A stretch of 64,000 bases of DNA from Alternaria dauci (GCF_042100115.1 NC_091273.1:3782001-3846000); one strand, 5' to 3'; positions 44,801-55,636 are shown, numbered from the stretch's first letter. Notes: a model not told the origin generated them from the sequence alone. Numbers and translations are program-made.

Positions 44801-46894
44801 TTGCTCAAATTTGTCTGTATCCTCGGCGGGTACACCGTACCATGTTTTGGTAGCGCCAAAGTGCTGGTAGTTTGCCGAGTAGGTGTAGTGATCTTCCGCA
44901 TGCCAGCAAAATGTCGAGAACACCATACCGACGTATAGCCAAGGTACGGTCATGCCTGAGATGTCGGACTTGATGTGGCGAAACAGAGAATCTGGCGCGT
45001 AGGGCAGTACAGTCAAATTCCATGGATCAGTGGAGTAGGGGTCGCGCGGGTTCTTCTCAATCGTAGGAAAGCCACTACCGTGTGTTGTCGAATGTATGTC
45101 TGCTCCATACTCAACTTCGACGGTCTCTGTCACGTTTGCGACTGAATGCCAAAACTCGCGTTCTACGTCATCCTCGGTGACTGGCTTTGGCGCATTGGTG
45201 ATTGGATCGAAAGGCATCTTGCTGGCGAAATGACTCTGTTTGAATTGGTGGGCTCGTTCCTGGAACTGCTTGAGCGAGTAGATGCCTCCTTCCTCAAATC
45301 CAAACTCGCCTGTGCCAACAAGACACCTGGGGCAATGCCAGTCGTATGCAGGAACGGCCTTGATCGGTGGGTCCAAACAATAACCATGGTAGCCAGAGTC
45401 GCAGCTGTCGCACAGCAAGATATTTTGTGGATCGTTGTCCGTCCCACAAGTCTCGCAGCGATCACCAGGGCGTTCATCGGCCGACCTAACACGTGGAAAA
45501 GACCGGCTGGGCGTCGATTGGCGAGGCTGCGTCATGTGCGAGCCAGCAACCGTAGGAGGAGCGTCTTTTTTAAGTCGCTTGCTCCGTCGCCCGCTTGCCT
45601 CATCCACGTCGTCATTTGCGCTGCTCTCTGGGTCCTGGGAGAAGGTTCGCTTCAGCTGATTGAACTGATGTCCGTTGGCTAGTGGTGTGAGTCCATTTCC
45701 AGGCGGCCGAAGATCGGGTGTGTTGTCAGCTGAGAGCATGGGGCTACCGGCGTTGCGCAGGGGTGTCGAAGTGCGCGACTCGAGCACATCCCGGTGCACG
45801 GCGCTCGAGGCATTCGCCGCAACAAGAGCACTGGGTGTTGAGGGCTGCGTAGATGGCTTCTGTAATGAGAGTGCATTGACCGCAGTAAAGCCGCTAGAGT
45901 TGACTGGTGTAAAGCCAGCGGGTCGGGACAGTTCGGGTGGTGGTGTGGGCACGGGCTCAGCCTGCAGTGTCGCGTTCAGTGCTGCTGAGGCTCTTATGGC
46001 AGGCGAATCCGTTGCGTTGGCCACAGGCGTGCCCTGTAGCGACTTCTTCATGGGCGAATGGGCTGGCGATGGCGTGAAGGGCCCGCCGTGCTCGTACTCG
46101 AGCATCTGCTGCACGCCGGGTTTAACGAGCCGCAAATACTCCTCATACGGGTGCAGCCATTTCTGATATGAGTTTTTGAGCGATGTAGACAGCGAGGACA
46201 TGATCTTGCCACTGTAGCCGAGGTCGCGTCCTATCTCAGCCCACTTCTTCTGCTTGCAGACACGTTCAAAACCACCTCTCTTTTCAACGGCCTTTTTGAG
46301 CTTATAGAGATCCAGAGGCCGCTTGTCAACACTGGGGAAGCGAGTGAGACTGTGGCCGTGTTGCTTGTGGAATTTGGCGAGCTGATCGAGATAGTTGAGA
46401 TTAGCACGTGTGCCACCCTCGACCGAGTTGAGTTCTTGTCGCCGTGTACGGAAGTGGAAGCGCTCTGTGTCAATGGCAAAGGGGGGATTCCAGGTATCCG
46501 GCGGCACGATCTTGACGATGCCATACTTCTGTGCCTCCTCTCGAATGCTCTGAATGTATTGCACGGGATCTTTGAACTGCTCGGCCGTCGGTCTGTATGT
46601 TGGAGACTCGCGCAAGCCAAAGAGACGGTTCTGCTTGGGTGGCAGGTTGTTGGGCGCTCCATGTCCTCTGCGCTCTACGGTAGCGAGATCCAGCGGCGCC
46701 GCCTTACGCGCGCTCAAGGGAATCGTGCCAGCCCCGTTCAGCTGCGCGCCACTCGTCGCAGACACCGCAGCACCGCTCATTCTTGATTTGGACGCACTGG
46801 CTGTTCCGTCAGAGGGTCCACTATCCGTCGCGACCCGGAAGGTAGTCATAGTGGCGCCTGTCGAGGGCCCACTGGGGGGCATGAAGTCGACCAT
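41846..46894 (-). CDS. KDM5/JARID1-type histone H3K4 demethylase
   Basis: This chromatin regulator removes methyl groups from H3 lysine 4 by a Fe(II)/2-oxoglutarate reaction. Exons 46894-42792 and 42743-41846 give 1666 aa. Domains in order: JmjN (about 95-140), ARID (about 155-255), PHD (about 480-525, CETCGTDNDPQNILLCDSC), JmjC (about 620-790), C5HC2 zinc finger (about 875-915), PLU-1-like helical region, and a second PHD whose CELCHEWYHGKC is formed across the intron. The JmjC iron ligands are present: HAED near residue 663 and the His of YHAGFNHGFN near 751, so catalysis should be intact. The C-terminal 200 residues are disordered and Ser/Pro/Gly-rich. The start is the first in-frame ATG; a few alternatives lie close by. 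Confidence 0.94.
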
Positions 46895-47966
46895 GACCCT
46901 CTTGCCCGTGCATGCAGCGCTGTCGCGACTTCCGCCCTAGTTGCAGCCTCGTAACGAGATACGAGATAATTTTGATAGGTATGGCGACCGTGACTGGGAG
47001 TGAGTCGGTCGGTTGTGGGCACTATCGAGGGGATATAGGCGTAGGCATGGAGCCTCTATAGCGGCAGGCGACCGCTCTCGACCCGCTTGGACTGCGTGAT
47101 GCAGTTCTACAAGAATGAAGTATTAGTATGCGTGTGCGTGTGCGTCTCCGTGTGGGGGGAGGGCGTGGTAGAGGTGGCGGTTGTGCAATTCGGTTGTGGA
47201 GGTGAGGAGATATGGAGAGGATGGATGGGGCCCGCTGAAAGGTGCGAGATTCCCGCTAGCGGCGGATGCATATCAAAGCCAAAGGTACCGAACCTAGAAC
47301 GTCCACGCTTGTTCAGCAGGGCACGCGGAAGAAATATCGTACATGATGACTTTGCCATTTCCAAGCATGACTCGAGAGACTTGCCAGACGCTTTTGTTCA
47401 ATATCCATCTTGCGTTGGCGCAATATCAATACGCTGTCTTCAACTGCAGTCACGGTGAGGTATGGAAGCTACATCATGCCGATCTGGCCGCTGCACGCAA
47501 GGTTGCCCAGGTGCCGACCTCACTTTACCAACTTTCTTTTGCGCCGCCGTCCACCATCTCGGCGACCAACGAACCACATTGGCTCGCATAACAAGCACAT
47601 ATATCAGCCTGACTCAGATATCTCCCTCTGTGATTACTTTTTCTTCCTTTCCAGCGTGAACACCTGTCGGGCTAAACTCGCCACATGCTTGCATCACCAC
47701 ACCGCGTCTCGAAACAGCCAACGTAACATCAGCAGCACCGCGCATTCGCATTACATTTTCGTCGAATTCTTACTTTTGTGCTCATTCCATCCCCAAGTCT
47801 GGACTGCTGCAGGTGAGGTCGGCAGCAAGGTTGTTATACGGGAAGCGCACCAGCCCGCCAATCACGCCGGCCTCCATCTGCACCGTCCCGTCAGCCCTAA
47901 CTGGCCGTTGCACGCTTTGGGATGCGATCAACAACAAGAGCGACTTCATCTTTATCGAGCCTCGTC
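46895..47966. other. Divergent upstream region, KDM5 and SLX1 genes
   Basis: This is the shared 5' region of two DNA/chromatin genes. A GT-rich microsatellite lies at 47128-47157. The stretch before SLX1 is pyrimidine-rich with several possible 5' UTR splice sites. No other gene is supported. Confidence 0.5.
47128..47157. repeat. Short GT/GC-rich microsatellite
   Basis: An imperfect run of GTGTGC units ends in a run of seven G. It is short and of no clear function, but it lies inside the divergent KDM5/SLX1 upstream region. Confidence 0.6.
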
Positions 47967-49058
47967 ATGGCCGATTCTCTCAAGATAGAAAAGCGCCCCA
48001 TACCAGCCTTCTACTGTTGTTATCTACTCCGCTCCAAGAACCGAAAGGCCTTCTACATCGGCAGTACACCCAATCCGGCCCGTCGCCTCGGTCAACACAA
48101 TGGCTCCAGCAAGGGCGGCGCAAAGCGTACGGCGATGCAGGGGAAGCGGCCGTGGGAGATGACGTGCATTGTTACCGGATTTCCTTCCAGGTTCGCCGCG
48201 TTGCAGTTTGAGTGGGCGTGGCAAAACACGCACGCGACACGACACATTGAGCGAGATGTGCGCGACGCAAGGCGAGAGGAGCTGCAAAAGGGGAGAAAGA
48301 ATCCTTCGCCTGTCAAGAGGCCGAGACCACCCATGTCGCTCGAAGCGCGATTGAAGAATCTACATCATCTGTTGGGTGTCGGGAGCTTCAGCCGATGGCC
48401 GCTGCATATCCGATTCTTTGCCCAGGATGTGTTTACGCAATGGGAGAAGCATATTTCCAAGATGAAGACGAACCTGCGCGAGGACATCACTGTCCGAGTC
48501 ACGCCAGCCGAGCTTCCGAAGCTTGCGCCGGACGTGCAAAGCGAGATGCGAACTCACTTCATACCGGAGATAATACGAGCAATTCCTGTTGCTTACGAGG
48601 ACTGCAAGACACACGTCGAAAAGTCGAAAATGATGCTCGGAGACGATCAAAAGCGAGTTTGTGGTGTTTGCAAGGAAGATACGAGTCCTGACACATCACT
48701 TGTCTTGGTCTGCCCAGTAGAGACATGCCACGCTGTGTCACACATGGCCTGTATGTCACAGAAATTCCTGGCAGAAGAGAGCAACTTGGATGCACTCATT
48801 CCAATCAAAGGGACATGTCCAAGCTGTCGCAGTTCTCTGAGGTGGTCTGACTTGGTGAAAGAGCTCAGTCTGCGCATGTATGGCGAAGAAGAGCTGAAGG
48901 CCATGTTCAAGACAAAGCGAAAGAAGAGAAAGTCGGACGGGACCGTCGAGGACGGCGCGGAAGAGTTTCCAGACATAGACGACCTTGATGTTGACCTTGA
49001 CGAGGACCTTGATGAGACATGGGTCGAGAATGTCAATGACGATGAGGATAAGCTGTAG
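47967..49058 (+). CDS. SLX1: Structure-specific endonuclease catalytic subunit Slx1
   Basis: Slx1 is the nuclease subunit of Slx1-Slx4, which cuts branched DNA (flaps, replication forks, Holliday junctions). The single-exon gene gives 363 aa from ATG 47967; an ATG 15 codons earlier is less likely because family members begin close to the nuclease motif. The GIY-YIG nuclease domain (about 14-95) shows FYCCYLLRS, FYIGSTPNPARRLGQHNG with the catalytic Arg, and LQFEWAWQ with the metal-binding Glu. A C-terminal zinc RING/PHD-like domain (about 232-305) has CGVCKED, CPVETCHAVSHMAC and CPSCR. A basic KTKRKKRKS stretch may be a nuclear signal, and the tail is acidic. It converges with thymidylate kinase, with only 24 bases between stops. 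Confidence 0.95.
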   Translation: MADSLKIEKRPIPAFYCCYLLRSKNRKAFYIGSTPNPARRLGQHNGSSKGGAKRTAMQGKRPWEMTCIVTGFPSRFAALQFEWAWQNTHATRHIERDVRDARREELQKGRKNPSPVKRPRPPMSLEARLKNLHHLLGVGSFSRWPLHIRFFAQDVFTQWEKHISKMKTNLREDITVRVTPAELPKLAPDVQSEMRTHFIPEIIRAIPVAYEDCKTHVEKSKMMLGDDQKRVCGVCKEDTSPDTSLVLVCPVETCHAVSHMACMSQKFLAEESNLDALIPIKGTCPSCRSSLRWSDLVKELSLRMYGEEELKAMFKTKRKKRKSDGTVEDGAEEFPDIDDLDVDLDEDLDETWVENVNDDEDKL

Positions 49059-49082
49059 GGCCTCAACGCTGGTTGAGAGCAT

Positions 49083-49874
49083 CTACCACTCCTCCACAGT
49101 CCTCAATGGTATTTGGCCTTTAGCGACCCGCTCAATACACCTATCGACCTCTTGTCTAATCTTTGCCGCCACATCCGTCATACTCCCACCCGCATCGATG
49201 CGCACAAAGTCGTCCCCTTCCTTCTTCTGCATCATCGTCTCAAACAGCTCACGTACGCGGTCCTGCATCTCCTTCTTCTCATACTTCTCAGTGCCATAAC
49301 CGCCTCGCTTTGCTGCGTCCTCGGCGGATATATCAAGGAAGAGACACAGGTCAGGTCGCGGAAGTCCGACCTCGGGTTTTCGACACCATTCTAGGCTCAT
49401 GCTGGGGTTCTGTTTGGCAGCAGAGTACGCGCAGCCGCTGTAGTAGTAACGGTCTACGATGATTGTTATACCAGCTTCGAGATCGGCTTGGATAGAGGGT
49501 CTGAGATATACGTTAAGAGTGTCTTGTCTGTGCGCACATGAGCATAGAACGACTTACACTGCTTCCCATCGATTCGCGGAGAACAAGAGATGTATGACAT
49601 GGTCATCCTGCTCGCTCTGACCACTCAAGTAACTGTTGATCATTTGACCGATTGGTGTCGTTCTATCTGCTTAAGTCATCAGTCTTCGGCTTTTCAATCC
49701 GTTCGCCCAACCGCAGATCCTTTGATGGCCTTCAGTCTGCGCCTACATACCCGGAAACCGCATATGCCGCACCCTGATCCCATCATTCTGCAAATCATCA
49801 ACCAGCATCTGGCATTGCGTTGATTTGCCTGCTCGGTCCAGGCCTTCGAACACTATGAGCTTGCCCCGCGTCAT
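49083..49874 (-). CDS. CDC8: Thymidylate kinase
   Basis: This enzyme phosphorylates dTMP to dTDP in DNA precursor synthesis. Exons 49874-49751, 49666-49558 and 49500-49083 give 216 aa, the usual size. The P-loop [10 protein letters not shown] is at residues 10-19. [19 protein letters not shown] is created by the first splice; the second, with a GTAAGT donor, gives [29 protein letters not shown], which contains the DRY motif. [12 protein letters not shown] and the basic LID region ([14 protein letters not shown]) follow. It lies head-to-head with the ankyrin-deaminase gene, 508 bases between starts. Confidence 0.95.
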
Positions 49875-50382
49875 GTTGCTGGAACCGTAATGTGAGAGGT
49901 GGCTGCTCTGCAGCGGTTGATGCGCGATTGAAGCGACGCGTTGGTGGGGTTTCGTCGCCACTCGGGCGCTAGCAATGAACACCTGCCTACGATGGGCTTC
50001 CATGAAAGCGTCGGCTTTCCGTGTCGCATCATTTGCATGCGAGAGCGAAACAAATTCCTTTTGCAATTCGTCCACGTTGCAGCTATGCATGCAAATCCCA
50101 TAATGCAAGTACAGAGTCGGCAGTGTGATCGAATCGAATCAGCCATCGACCGGTGAACCGCTCCCATGTCTGACATCCTGCTGGAATTGCGAATTACAGC
50201 GTTCCAACAGACTGGCTGCATGGTTACATACAAGCTGACATGCATATGTTGCATCCCACTGGTTGACGTACCCGTCTGTTGTCGAGAGTGAACATGGCCG
50301 ATGCTTTGTTTGCTTCGATTCAAATAGTGCGAGGGAAGTTAACGAGACCACTTCCTAAGAAATACTACCGAATGCTAGAGTC
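49875..50382. other. Divergent upstream region, CDC8 and deaminase-like gene
   Basis: No gene is seen; frames on both strands here are shadows without domains. Confidence 0.5.
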
Positions 50383-51819
50383 ATGGCCAGCACCGACGTC
50401 ATGAAAGCTCTCGCCGCGAATGTCTCGCGGCTGAACCTGGAAGACATTTCAACAACCCGGTCCTTGCACGAGACAGTGCAGAATCATCCGACGGAAATCT
50501 GGAGAAGCAATATCTGGCGAGCATGCAAAGACGGTTCTCTGCTCAATTTCCAGTCGGAAATGCAAGAGTTGAGACCTCAGGATGTTTCGCGATTCGTCAA
50601 TGCTAGAGACGCTGACGGCAACACTGCATTGATTGTGGCTTCCGCCGTGGCTCATGGACGTAAGAGCTGCAAAGCTATTATCACAACTTTGCTTGCATCA
50701 GGCGCCGATATAGACACCAAGAACCAGGAAGGTCGAACGGCATTGATGGAAGCGTCACTATTGGGAGGACTCGCGGCGGTGGAGGTCCTCTTGAACCCGG
50801 AACAAGGCAGTCCAGCGGACACGAATCTGAGAGACAACATTGATCTCAGCGCCAAAGATCTGGCCGGTACGAATGCGATTGTCGGGGCTGAAAGAAGGAG
50901 AAGGTATAGGCGTGGTGAGCATCAAGGACTACTTTTTGATCATGAACGTCGGAGATGCATTGTGGAATTGTTAGACAAGATTGGTGATGAGAACACGGCC
51001 TCTACAACCGCTCAACTCAGATGTGATTCCGCGCATCCGGACGCAAAGACCAATGGTCAAGAAGGCCTCGTCGTTCAGCTACAAATGGAACTCCTCCAAG
51101 CCCGGATTGATACTGAAGACCTGCTTCATACGATTTCAGAGCAAAATATTAGGCTTCGTGATCAGCAAACCGGGGCAGAAGTTATCAAGCGAGAATGCGA
51201 AAAACAAGCAAATGAACCATCGAAAATCATACAAGGATTGAGTCCGGCAGAGCGTCAGAAAACAATTCCAGACAAACGAGGGAACGACGAGCGTTTGCAG
51301 TTTCGGGTGACTGAGCTCAAAGACGGCACACTCGATACGCAAATCGAGATGATAAGAATATTTCGTTACGAGCCCTGTTATGCCTATAAAACTGTCGTGC
51401 TAAAGCACAGCAGACCCACTATCGCATACATGGATGTGGGTGGCGGTTATCTTGCAAAAAATGGAAAACTTCATGATAAGGGTTTCATCAACTCTTTACA
51501 CTGGGTTGCACAAGCACAAGAGCTATTTTGTAAGTTGGGATCGCCTTTGGACCCGACTTGGTTCCAGCATACTGAACCACAACTTATGGCCTTGTGTGTG
51601 TCGCGTTTTCGACGGAGGACCATTCGACAGAGTGCCAAGCTCACGTTGGATCAGTTCGTGAGCGAACGGCCAGTCGAATCGCACGGCAGGCCCGAGGTAA
51701 TAAGAATTTACGTCAGTCGAAAACCTTGCAATACTTGTGAGCGACTCAAAAGTCTGGTGAACAAGACCACAATGGGGCATGGTTTCGAGTTCCAACTCAT
51801 ACATGCGGAATTCTCCTGA
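50383..51819 (+). CDS. Ankyrin-repeat protein with C-terminal zinc deaminase-like domain
   Basis: A 478-aa single-exon protein has three visible parts. Two ankyrin repeats lie at about 77-109 (DADGNTALIVASAVAHGRK) and 113-146 (NQEGRTALMEASLLGGLAAV). A heptad-like, charged helical stretch at about 226-280 suggests a coiled coil. The C-terminal third (about 325-478) carries the zinc-deaminase signature HxE and PCxxC: His396-Thr-Glu398 (HTEPQLMA) and Pro448-Cys449-Asn-Thr-Cys452 (RIYVSRKPCNTCERL), in the usual order and spacing. The nearest match in my knowledge is the fungal deaminase-like group allied to OTT_1508 (PF14441), whose substrates are unknown. No signal peptide or membrane segment is present. 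A nucleic acid or nucleotide substrate is only inference. Confidence 0.75.
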   Translation: MASTDVMKALAANVSRLNLEDISTTRSLHETVQNHPTEIWRSNIWRACKDGSLLNFQSEMQELRPQDVSRFVNARDADGNTALIVASAVAHGRKSCKAIITTLLASGADIDTKNQEGRTALMEASLLGGLAAVEVLLNPEQGSPADTNLRDNIDLSAKDLAGTNAIVGAERRRRYRRGEHQGLLFDHERRRCIVELLDKIGDENTASTTAQLRCDSAHPDAKTNGQEGLVVQLQMELLQARIDTEDLLHTISEQNIRLRDQQTGAEVIKRECEKQANEPSKIIQGLSPAERQKTIPDKRGNDERLQFRVTELKDGTLDTQIEMIRIFRYEPCYAYKTVVLKHSRPTIAYMDVGGGYLAKNGKLHDKGFINSLHWVAQAQELFCKLGSPLDPTWFQHTEPQLMALCVSRFRRRTIRQSAKLTLDQFVSERPVESHGRPEVIRIYVSRKPCNTCERLKSLVNKTTMGHGFEFQLIHAEFS

Positions 51820-52212
51820 ATTTTGTTACAAGCGCGCGGATATGGTGTTTCCCCAAGGTTGACGCACTTGAGGGCAGGTCTAGGTTGATCTAGGCCAAGT
51901 CGATGCTACAGAGATTGCAGCGGTATTGCGCTGTGATTTCGTGGCTCATGTCTTCGTAGTGTCTCAAAATGCAGTCTATCTAGTCTCGCAAGCTGGAGCG
52001 TCTTTTCGTAACTTTGAAGGACATCATACGTCCCGATTGTTCGTAATCCAGCATCATCTTGGATCTACCAGCCTAGCCACTATGGGTCACGAGACGCATC
52101 ATAAGATGCATCACGACCGCAATCTTCCACTATAGCAAACAGAGGTCCTCAATGACTTATAACTTCCTACTCTGCCGTCGAAGAGGAACATGCAGCAAAG
52201 ACACTACACACA
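51820..52212. other. Gap between two hypothetical genes
   Basis: This is the upstream region of the F-box-like gene. No gene is seen. Confidence 0.5.
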
Positions 52213-53697
52213 ATGTCCACGTTAGCAATAGCAACTTGCGATTCCGTGCTTGATGAGCTGAAGAAGCCATGGTCCGCAACTGTACTTACCGAGACCCAAA
52301 AACAGCATCGATCAGACGTGGCTAGAGCTAAAGAGCTATGGACTTCGATCCTGGATGAGCTTCGCGGCAGTTATCAGAGTACTGTCAAGAGGTACGACTT
52401 TAGGAAGAGCACACAGCCATTCTTCCCATTCTTCGAGTTACCACCTGAGCTCCGCAACGAGATCTACGGCCTTTGCTTGGAAAACGAACGGGTTGAAAGA
52501 AACCCCAAAATGGAATCACACCGTGAGTATTATGGACTTTTCCGCAGTAAATCTTGGGTGGTTTACTCCAAGCAGTCGCAGAGGGTGAGAGAAATCCGCG
52601 CGTCGAAACCTACTATAATGCAAATGGAGCGAGACGAAGCTCGAAGGAAAAAGCTCAATAAAATCGTGGAAAGACGTCTGAAGCATGCACAGTCCAGGAA
52701 AGGAGGACTTACCCCTGGCGCCCTCGAAGCTTTGGAGTTGTACAGACAAGAACATGACATGTATACCCCGCGAGCACAGGAGATTCTGCCAGACGGTGAG
52801 ATCAACCATGATCAAGGCATCTTCGATCCGCGCAAGGAAAACGAGAAAAAAGGCGTGCTAGAGGTAGATGCAACAGGCAACTTACTCGACGACCTTCCCA
52901 TACTATCTCTCGTAGATCGACAAATATTCTGCGAGACCTTCTTCCTTTACTACTCCATGACTCGCGAGGGCCTTTGGGTCAAGTGGAGAGTTAGGAACCT
53001 GGACTTCTTTCCGTTCCTGCGTTTCTATCGTTCACTTACTACAGGCCAACTCCGGCTTGAGATCCCTCCATCGAGACTACACATTGAATTGCAAACAGAC
53101 GAGGAGGAGAGAGACGGCTACTGGCATGCGAAGAAGTTCTCACATGTGAAGAGGCTGGTCGAGCTGCACTGGCTGGATGGCTTCCCACTCTGGGGATGTT
53201 TGACCGGCTTGTCTGATCGCCAGGATTGCAAGGGGCCGTTTGGCGACTACATGTATTCTGTTCGCCAGACCGTAGCGTTGTATCGCGTCGACCACGAGGC
53301 ATGGAAATCGTGTTCCATCAAGTACCTTCACCGATCTCAGGAGATGGACCACGACGACTCTTCAGTCGGCAAGATCGAAGCGCTATCCGATTCTGAGCTT
53401 GTCGAGGCAACCATCGACATGTTATGCAACGCAATGGAGTACAATCTGGGGTACAAAGGTAGTTACTCACGCATTGGCCGCGACGGGACCGAGTGGGACG
53501 AGAATGTTTTTGAGATGTTCAATTACGAACAGCAGCATGCCAAAGTGGCCCATGAGAAGGAGCATGCGATTGTGCATATTGTTGGCCAATATCGGAAGAG
53601 GATTGACAAGGAATTAAAAGGGTGGCTTGGGGAGGCGTACGATGAGTGGGAGAGACTTTCAGACGATGCGCGCATTCCAGAAGATGTGATCTTGTAG
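52213..53697 (+). CDS. Hypothetical F-box-like protein
   Basis: The single-exon gene gives 494 aa. Residues about 74-88 (FELPPELRNEIYGLC) match the short leucine/proline motif that opens many fungal F-box-like proteins, and LPILSLVDRQIFCETFFLYY later fits the same group. A highly charged helical segment follows at about 130-190. No leucine-rich repeats, WD repeats or catalytic motifs are recognisable. It may be a substrate adaptor, but the motif alone is weak evidence. It lies directly downstream of the deaminase-like gene in the same orientation. Confidence 0.75.
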   Translation: MSTLAIATCDSVLDELKKPWSATVLTETQKQHRSDVARAKELWTSILDELRGSYQSTVKRYDFRKSTQPFFPFFELPPELRNEIYGLCLENERVERNPKMESHREYYGLFRSKSWVVYSKQSQRVREIRASKPTIMQMERDEARRKKLNKIVERRLKHAQSRKGGLTPGALEALELYRQEHDMYTPRAQEILPDGEINHDQGIFDPRKENEKKGVLEVDATGNLLDDLPILSLVDRQIFCETFFLYYSMTREGLWVKWRVRNLDFFPFLRFYRSLTTGQLRLEIPPSRLHIELQTDEEERDGYWHAKKFSHVKRLVELHWLDGFPLWGCLTGLSDRQDCKGPFGDYMYSVRQTVALYRVDHEAWKSCSIKYLHRSQEMDHDDSSVGKIEALSDSELVEATIDMLCNAMEYNLGYKGSYSRIGRDGTEWDENVFEMFNYEQQHAKVAHEKEHAIVHIVGQYRKRIDKELKGWLGEAYDEWERLSDDARIPEDVIL

Positions 53698-54325
53698 CTG
53701 CACCCTTAGTCTGCAACTTCTCCTTGCCTTTTGCATAGGTAGTAGTCACGCGACTGAATCAATGTGGTAGCAAAAAGCTGATGCCTGTTTACTGACAGCA
53801 ATCACTGGACGCGTGGTATCTCGGAGGTAACAGCGGTCTAGTCTTCAAATGCCTGTAAGCCCGGCGTATACCATGCGATCCGTCCGCAAAGTCCACTGTG
53901 ACGCATTAAAATCCTTCGGCGGATCGTACTTGGCGAATCGGCGTGTGGTACTGACTAGGGTCGGCCGAATGACACGTGACGTAAATTGTCAGCATTAGAT
54001 TAGTCTACCCAATCTGGGAGTACAGGGCGAAGATGTCGACGGCCCAGATGGTGGGTGCCTGGAATCTGAACGAACATAAGGATCGAAGTTTCCGAAGCAG
54101 AATGGAGTCCACAACCCCACTACCTCCACTTCTTGAGCCGCAAGTCGCCGAATCATAGTGAGCGGAGCTTTTCATCTACACTACGTACACTACTTTCCGG
54201 ATCTGTCGATCGCCGAGCAACCGAAACACCGAGGAGCCCAATACATTTGAAATACAAGAATAATTCAAGACGTCGAAATCTTCCAAGGTCCCATACGGTC
54301 TGCCATCTCAATCTCAAACCCGAAT
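53698..54325. other. Upstream region of the glutathione transferase
   Basis: No gene is seen. CACGTGACGTAA at 53973-53984 combines E-box and CRE-like cores and could be a bZIP site. Confidence 0.45.
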
Positions 54326-55045
54326 ATGTCATCCCCAAAGCTTATCGTCCACCATTTACAAGTCGGCCAAGGCGAGCGCATCCCATGGCTTCTCGAGGAG
54401 CTTGATATTCCTTACGAGTTGAAGCTATACAAGCGGTCACCTCTTCTCTCACCACCTGAGCTCCAAGCTGTTTACCCTATGGGTGCTTCACCCGTCCTCG
54501 AGGACCTGACCGATCCGTCCAACCCCATCAAAATCGCCGAATCTGGGGCCATCTGCGATTACATTATCCACAAGTACGGCAATGGACGATTGGCCCTGGC
54601 ACCACAGCACAAGAACTTTGCAGACTACCTTTACTGGCTCCATTTCCCGAATGGCACGTTACAGTCTATTTTGTTCAGAAGGGGTATGGCGCGTGGTATG
54701 GTCGGCGAAGATGATCCGCGTTACAAGGGCACCGATGCCCGTGTCCGCAAGGCGCTGAGCCACATCGACAACCGACTACAAAATAACAAGTGGCTTGCTG
54801 GCGATGAATTCACTGCCGCAGAGTGCATGACAGTATGGTGCTTCACAACGATGCGAACCTTTGAGCCGGTGGATTTGAGCGATTACCCGGGAATCATGGC
54901 GTGGCTGGGCCGCGTTGGGGAGCGCGAGGCGTACAGGCGCGCAATGGGCAAATCTGACCCGGACATCGACCTCGAGCAAAACCTCAGCGCAAAGGGCATG
55001 CCGATGAACGAGATGTTCGCAAAGGCCATGGCGATGAAGCCGTGA
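54326..55045 (+). CDS. Glutathione S-transferase, GTT1-like
   Basis: This enzyme conjugates glutathione to electrophiles or reduces peroxides. The 239-aa single exon starts MSSPKLIVHHLQVGQGERIPW. The thioredoxin-like N-terminal domain (about 5-88) has LLEELDIPYELKLYKR, the cis-Pro-type VYPMGASPVLED and IAESGAICDYIIHKYG (the glutathione-binding ES pair). The helical C-terminal domain has WLAGDEFTAAECMTVW, where Ala/Asp of the N-capping box is modified, and YPGIMAWLGRVGEREAYRRAM. It lacks an organelle signal and is probably cytosolic. It could act in detoxification, but nothing ties it to a neighbour. Confidence 0.92.
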   Translation: MSSPKLIVHHLQVGQGERIPWLLEELDIPYELKLYKRSPLLSPPELQAVYPMGASPVLEDLTDPSNPIKIAESGAICDYIIHKYGNGRLALAPQHKNFADYLYWLHFPNGTLQSILFRRGMARGMVGEDDPRYKGTDARVRKALSHIDNRLQNNKWLAGDEFTAAECMTVWCFTTMRTFEPVDLSDYPGIMAWLGRVGEREAYRRAMGKSDPDIDLEQNLSAKGMPMNEMFAKAMAMKP

Positions 55046-55636
55046 GTCTTGCAGTCTGGTTGGAACGATGCGTGGCTGATTACCGCAGGGGTCGCCAGAA
55101 GCTGTAAATAACGGCGCAGGAGTACATGCGCACTCTACTCAGTAAATAGAAACTCTCCTCGTCAATCGTTTGTTCCATGGGTGCCAGTGGTGGTGATGTC
55201 GAGGCTGCTTGATACGTGTCGATGCGACGAAGATGAGCCGGGAAGAGTCGGCCGCGTCCTTCCGGATCCACTTGTCAGGGAGTATAGTCAGGTACAACAA
55301 CACGCCATGCCTCCGACCTCATCATGGCCACCTGATCCGTCACACCACTCACTCCGTCGCAGGTACGCGTCGCATCATCCCTGGTATGGTACTGGGGTTA
55401 CCAAAAACAGGTACCGTAGCATGAGCGTGACCTGAGAAGCTTGTAGTCATGGCGAGCGGGGTTGTTCAGCTACCAGAGCGGTGGTACAATGATATCACAT
55501 AAAGCTTGCTGACCCCTCACGAGAGCAACTCCGCATCTGAGTATAGCTCCATAGCTTGCTTTGAAGACATTCAAAAGGCAATTGTGCTCTACTTACCCTC
55601 CCATCTCTACTACAGCTCTAGCTACAGCTCCTCACT
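55046..55636. other. Intergenic region
   Basis: No gene is seen. The short frames here have no start context or domain. Confidence 0.5.

Noticed and set aside
47128..47157. GT-rich run as a possible Z-DNA or telomere-like element
   Set aside because: Too short and imperfect, and it does not match a telomere unit; kept only as a microsatellite.
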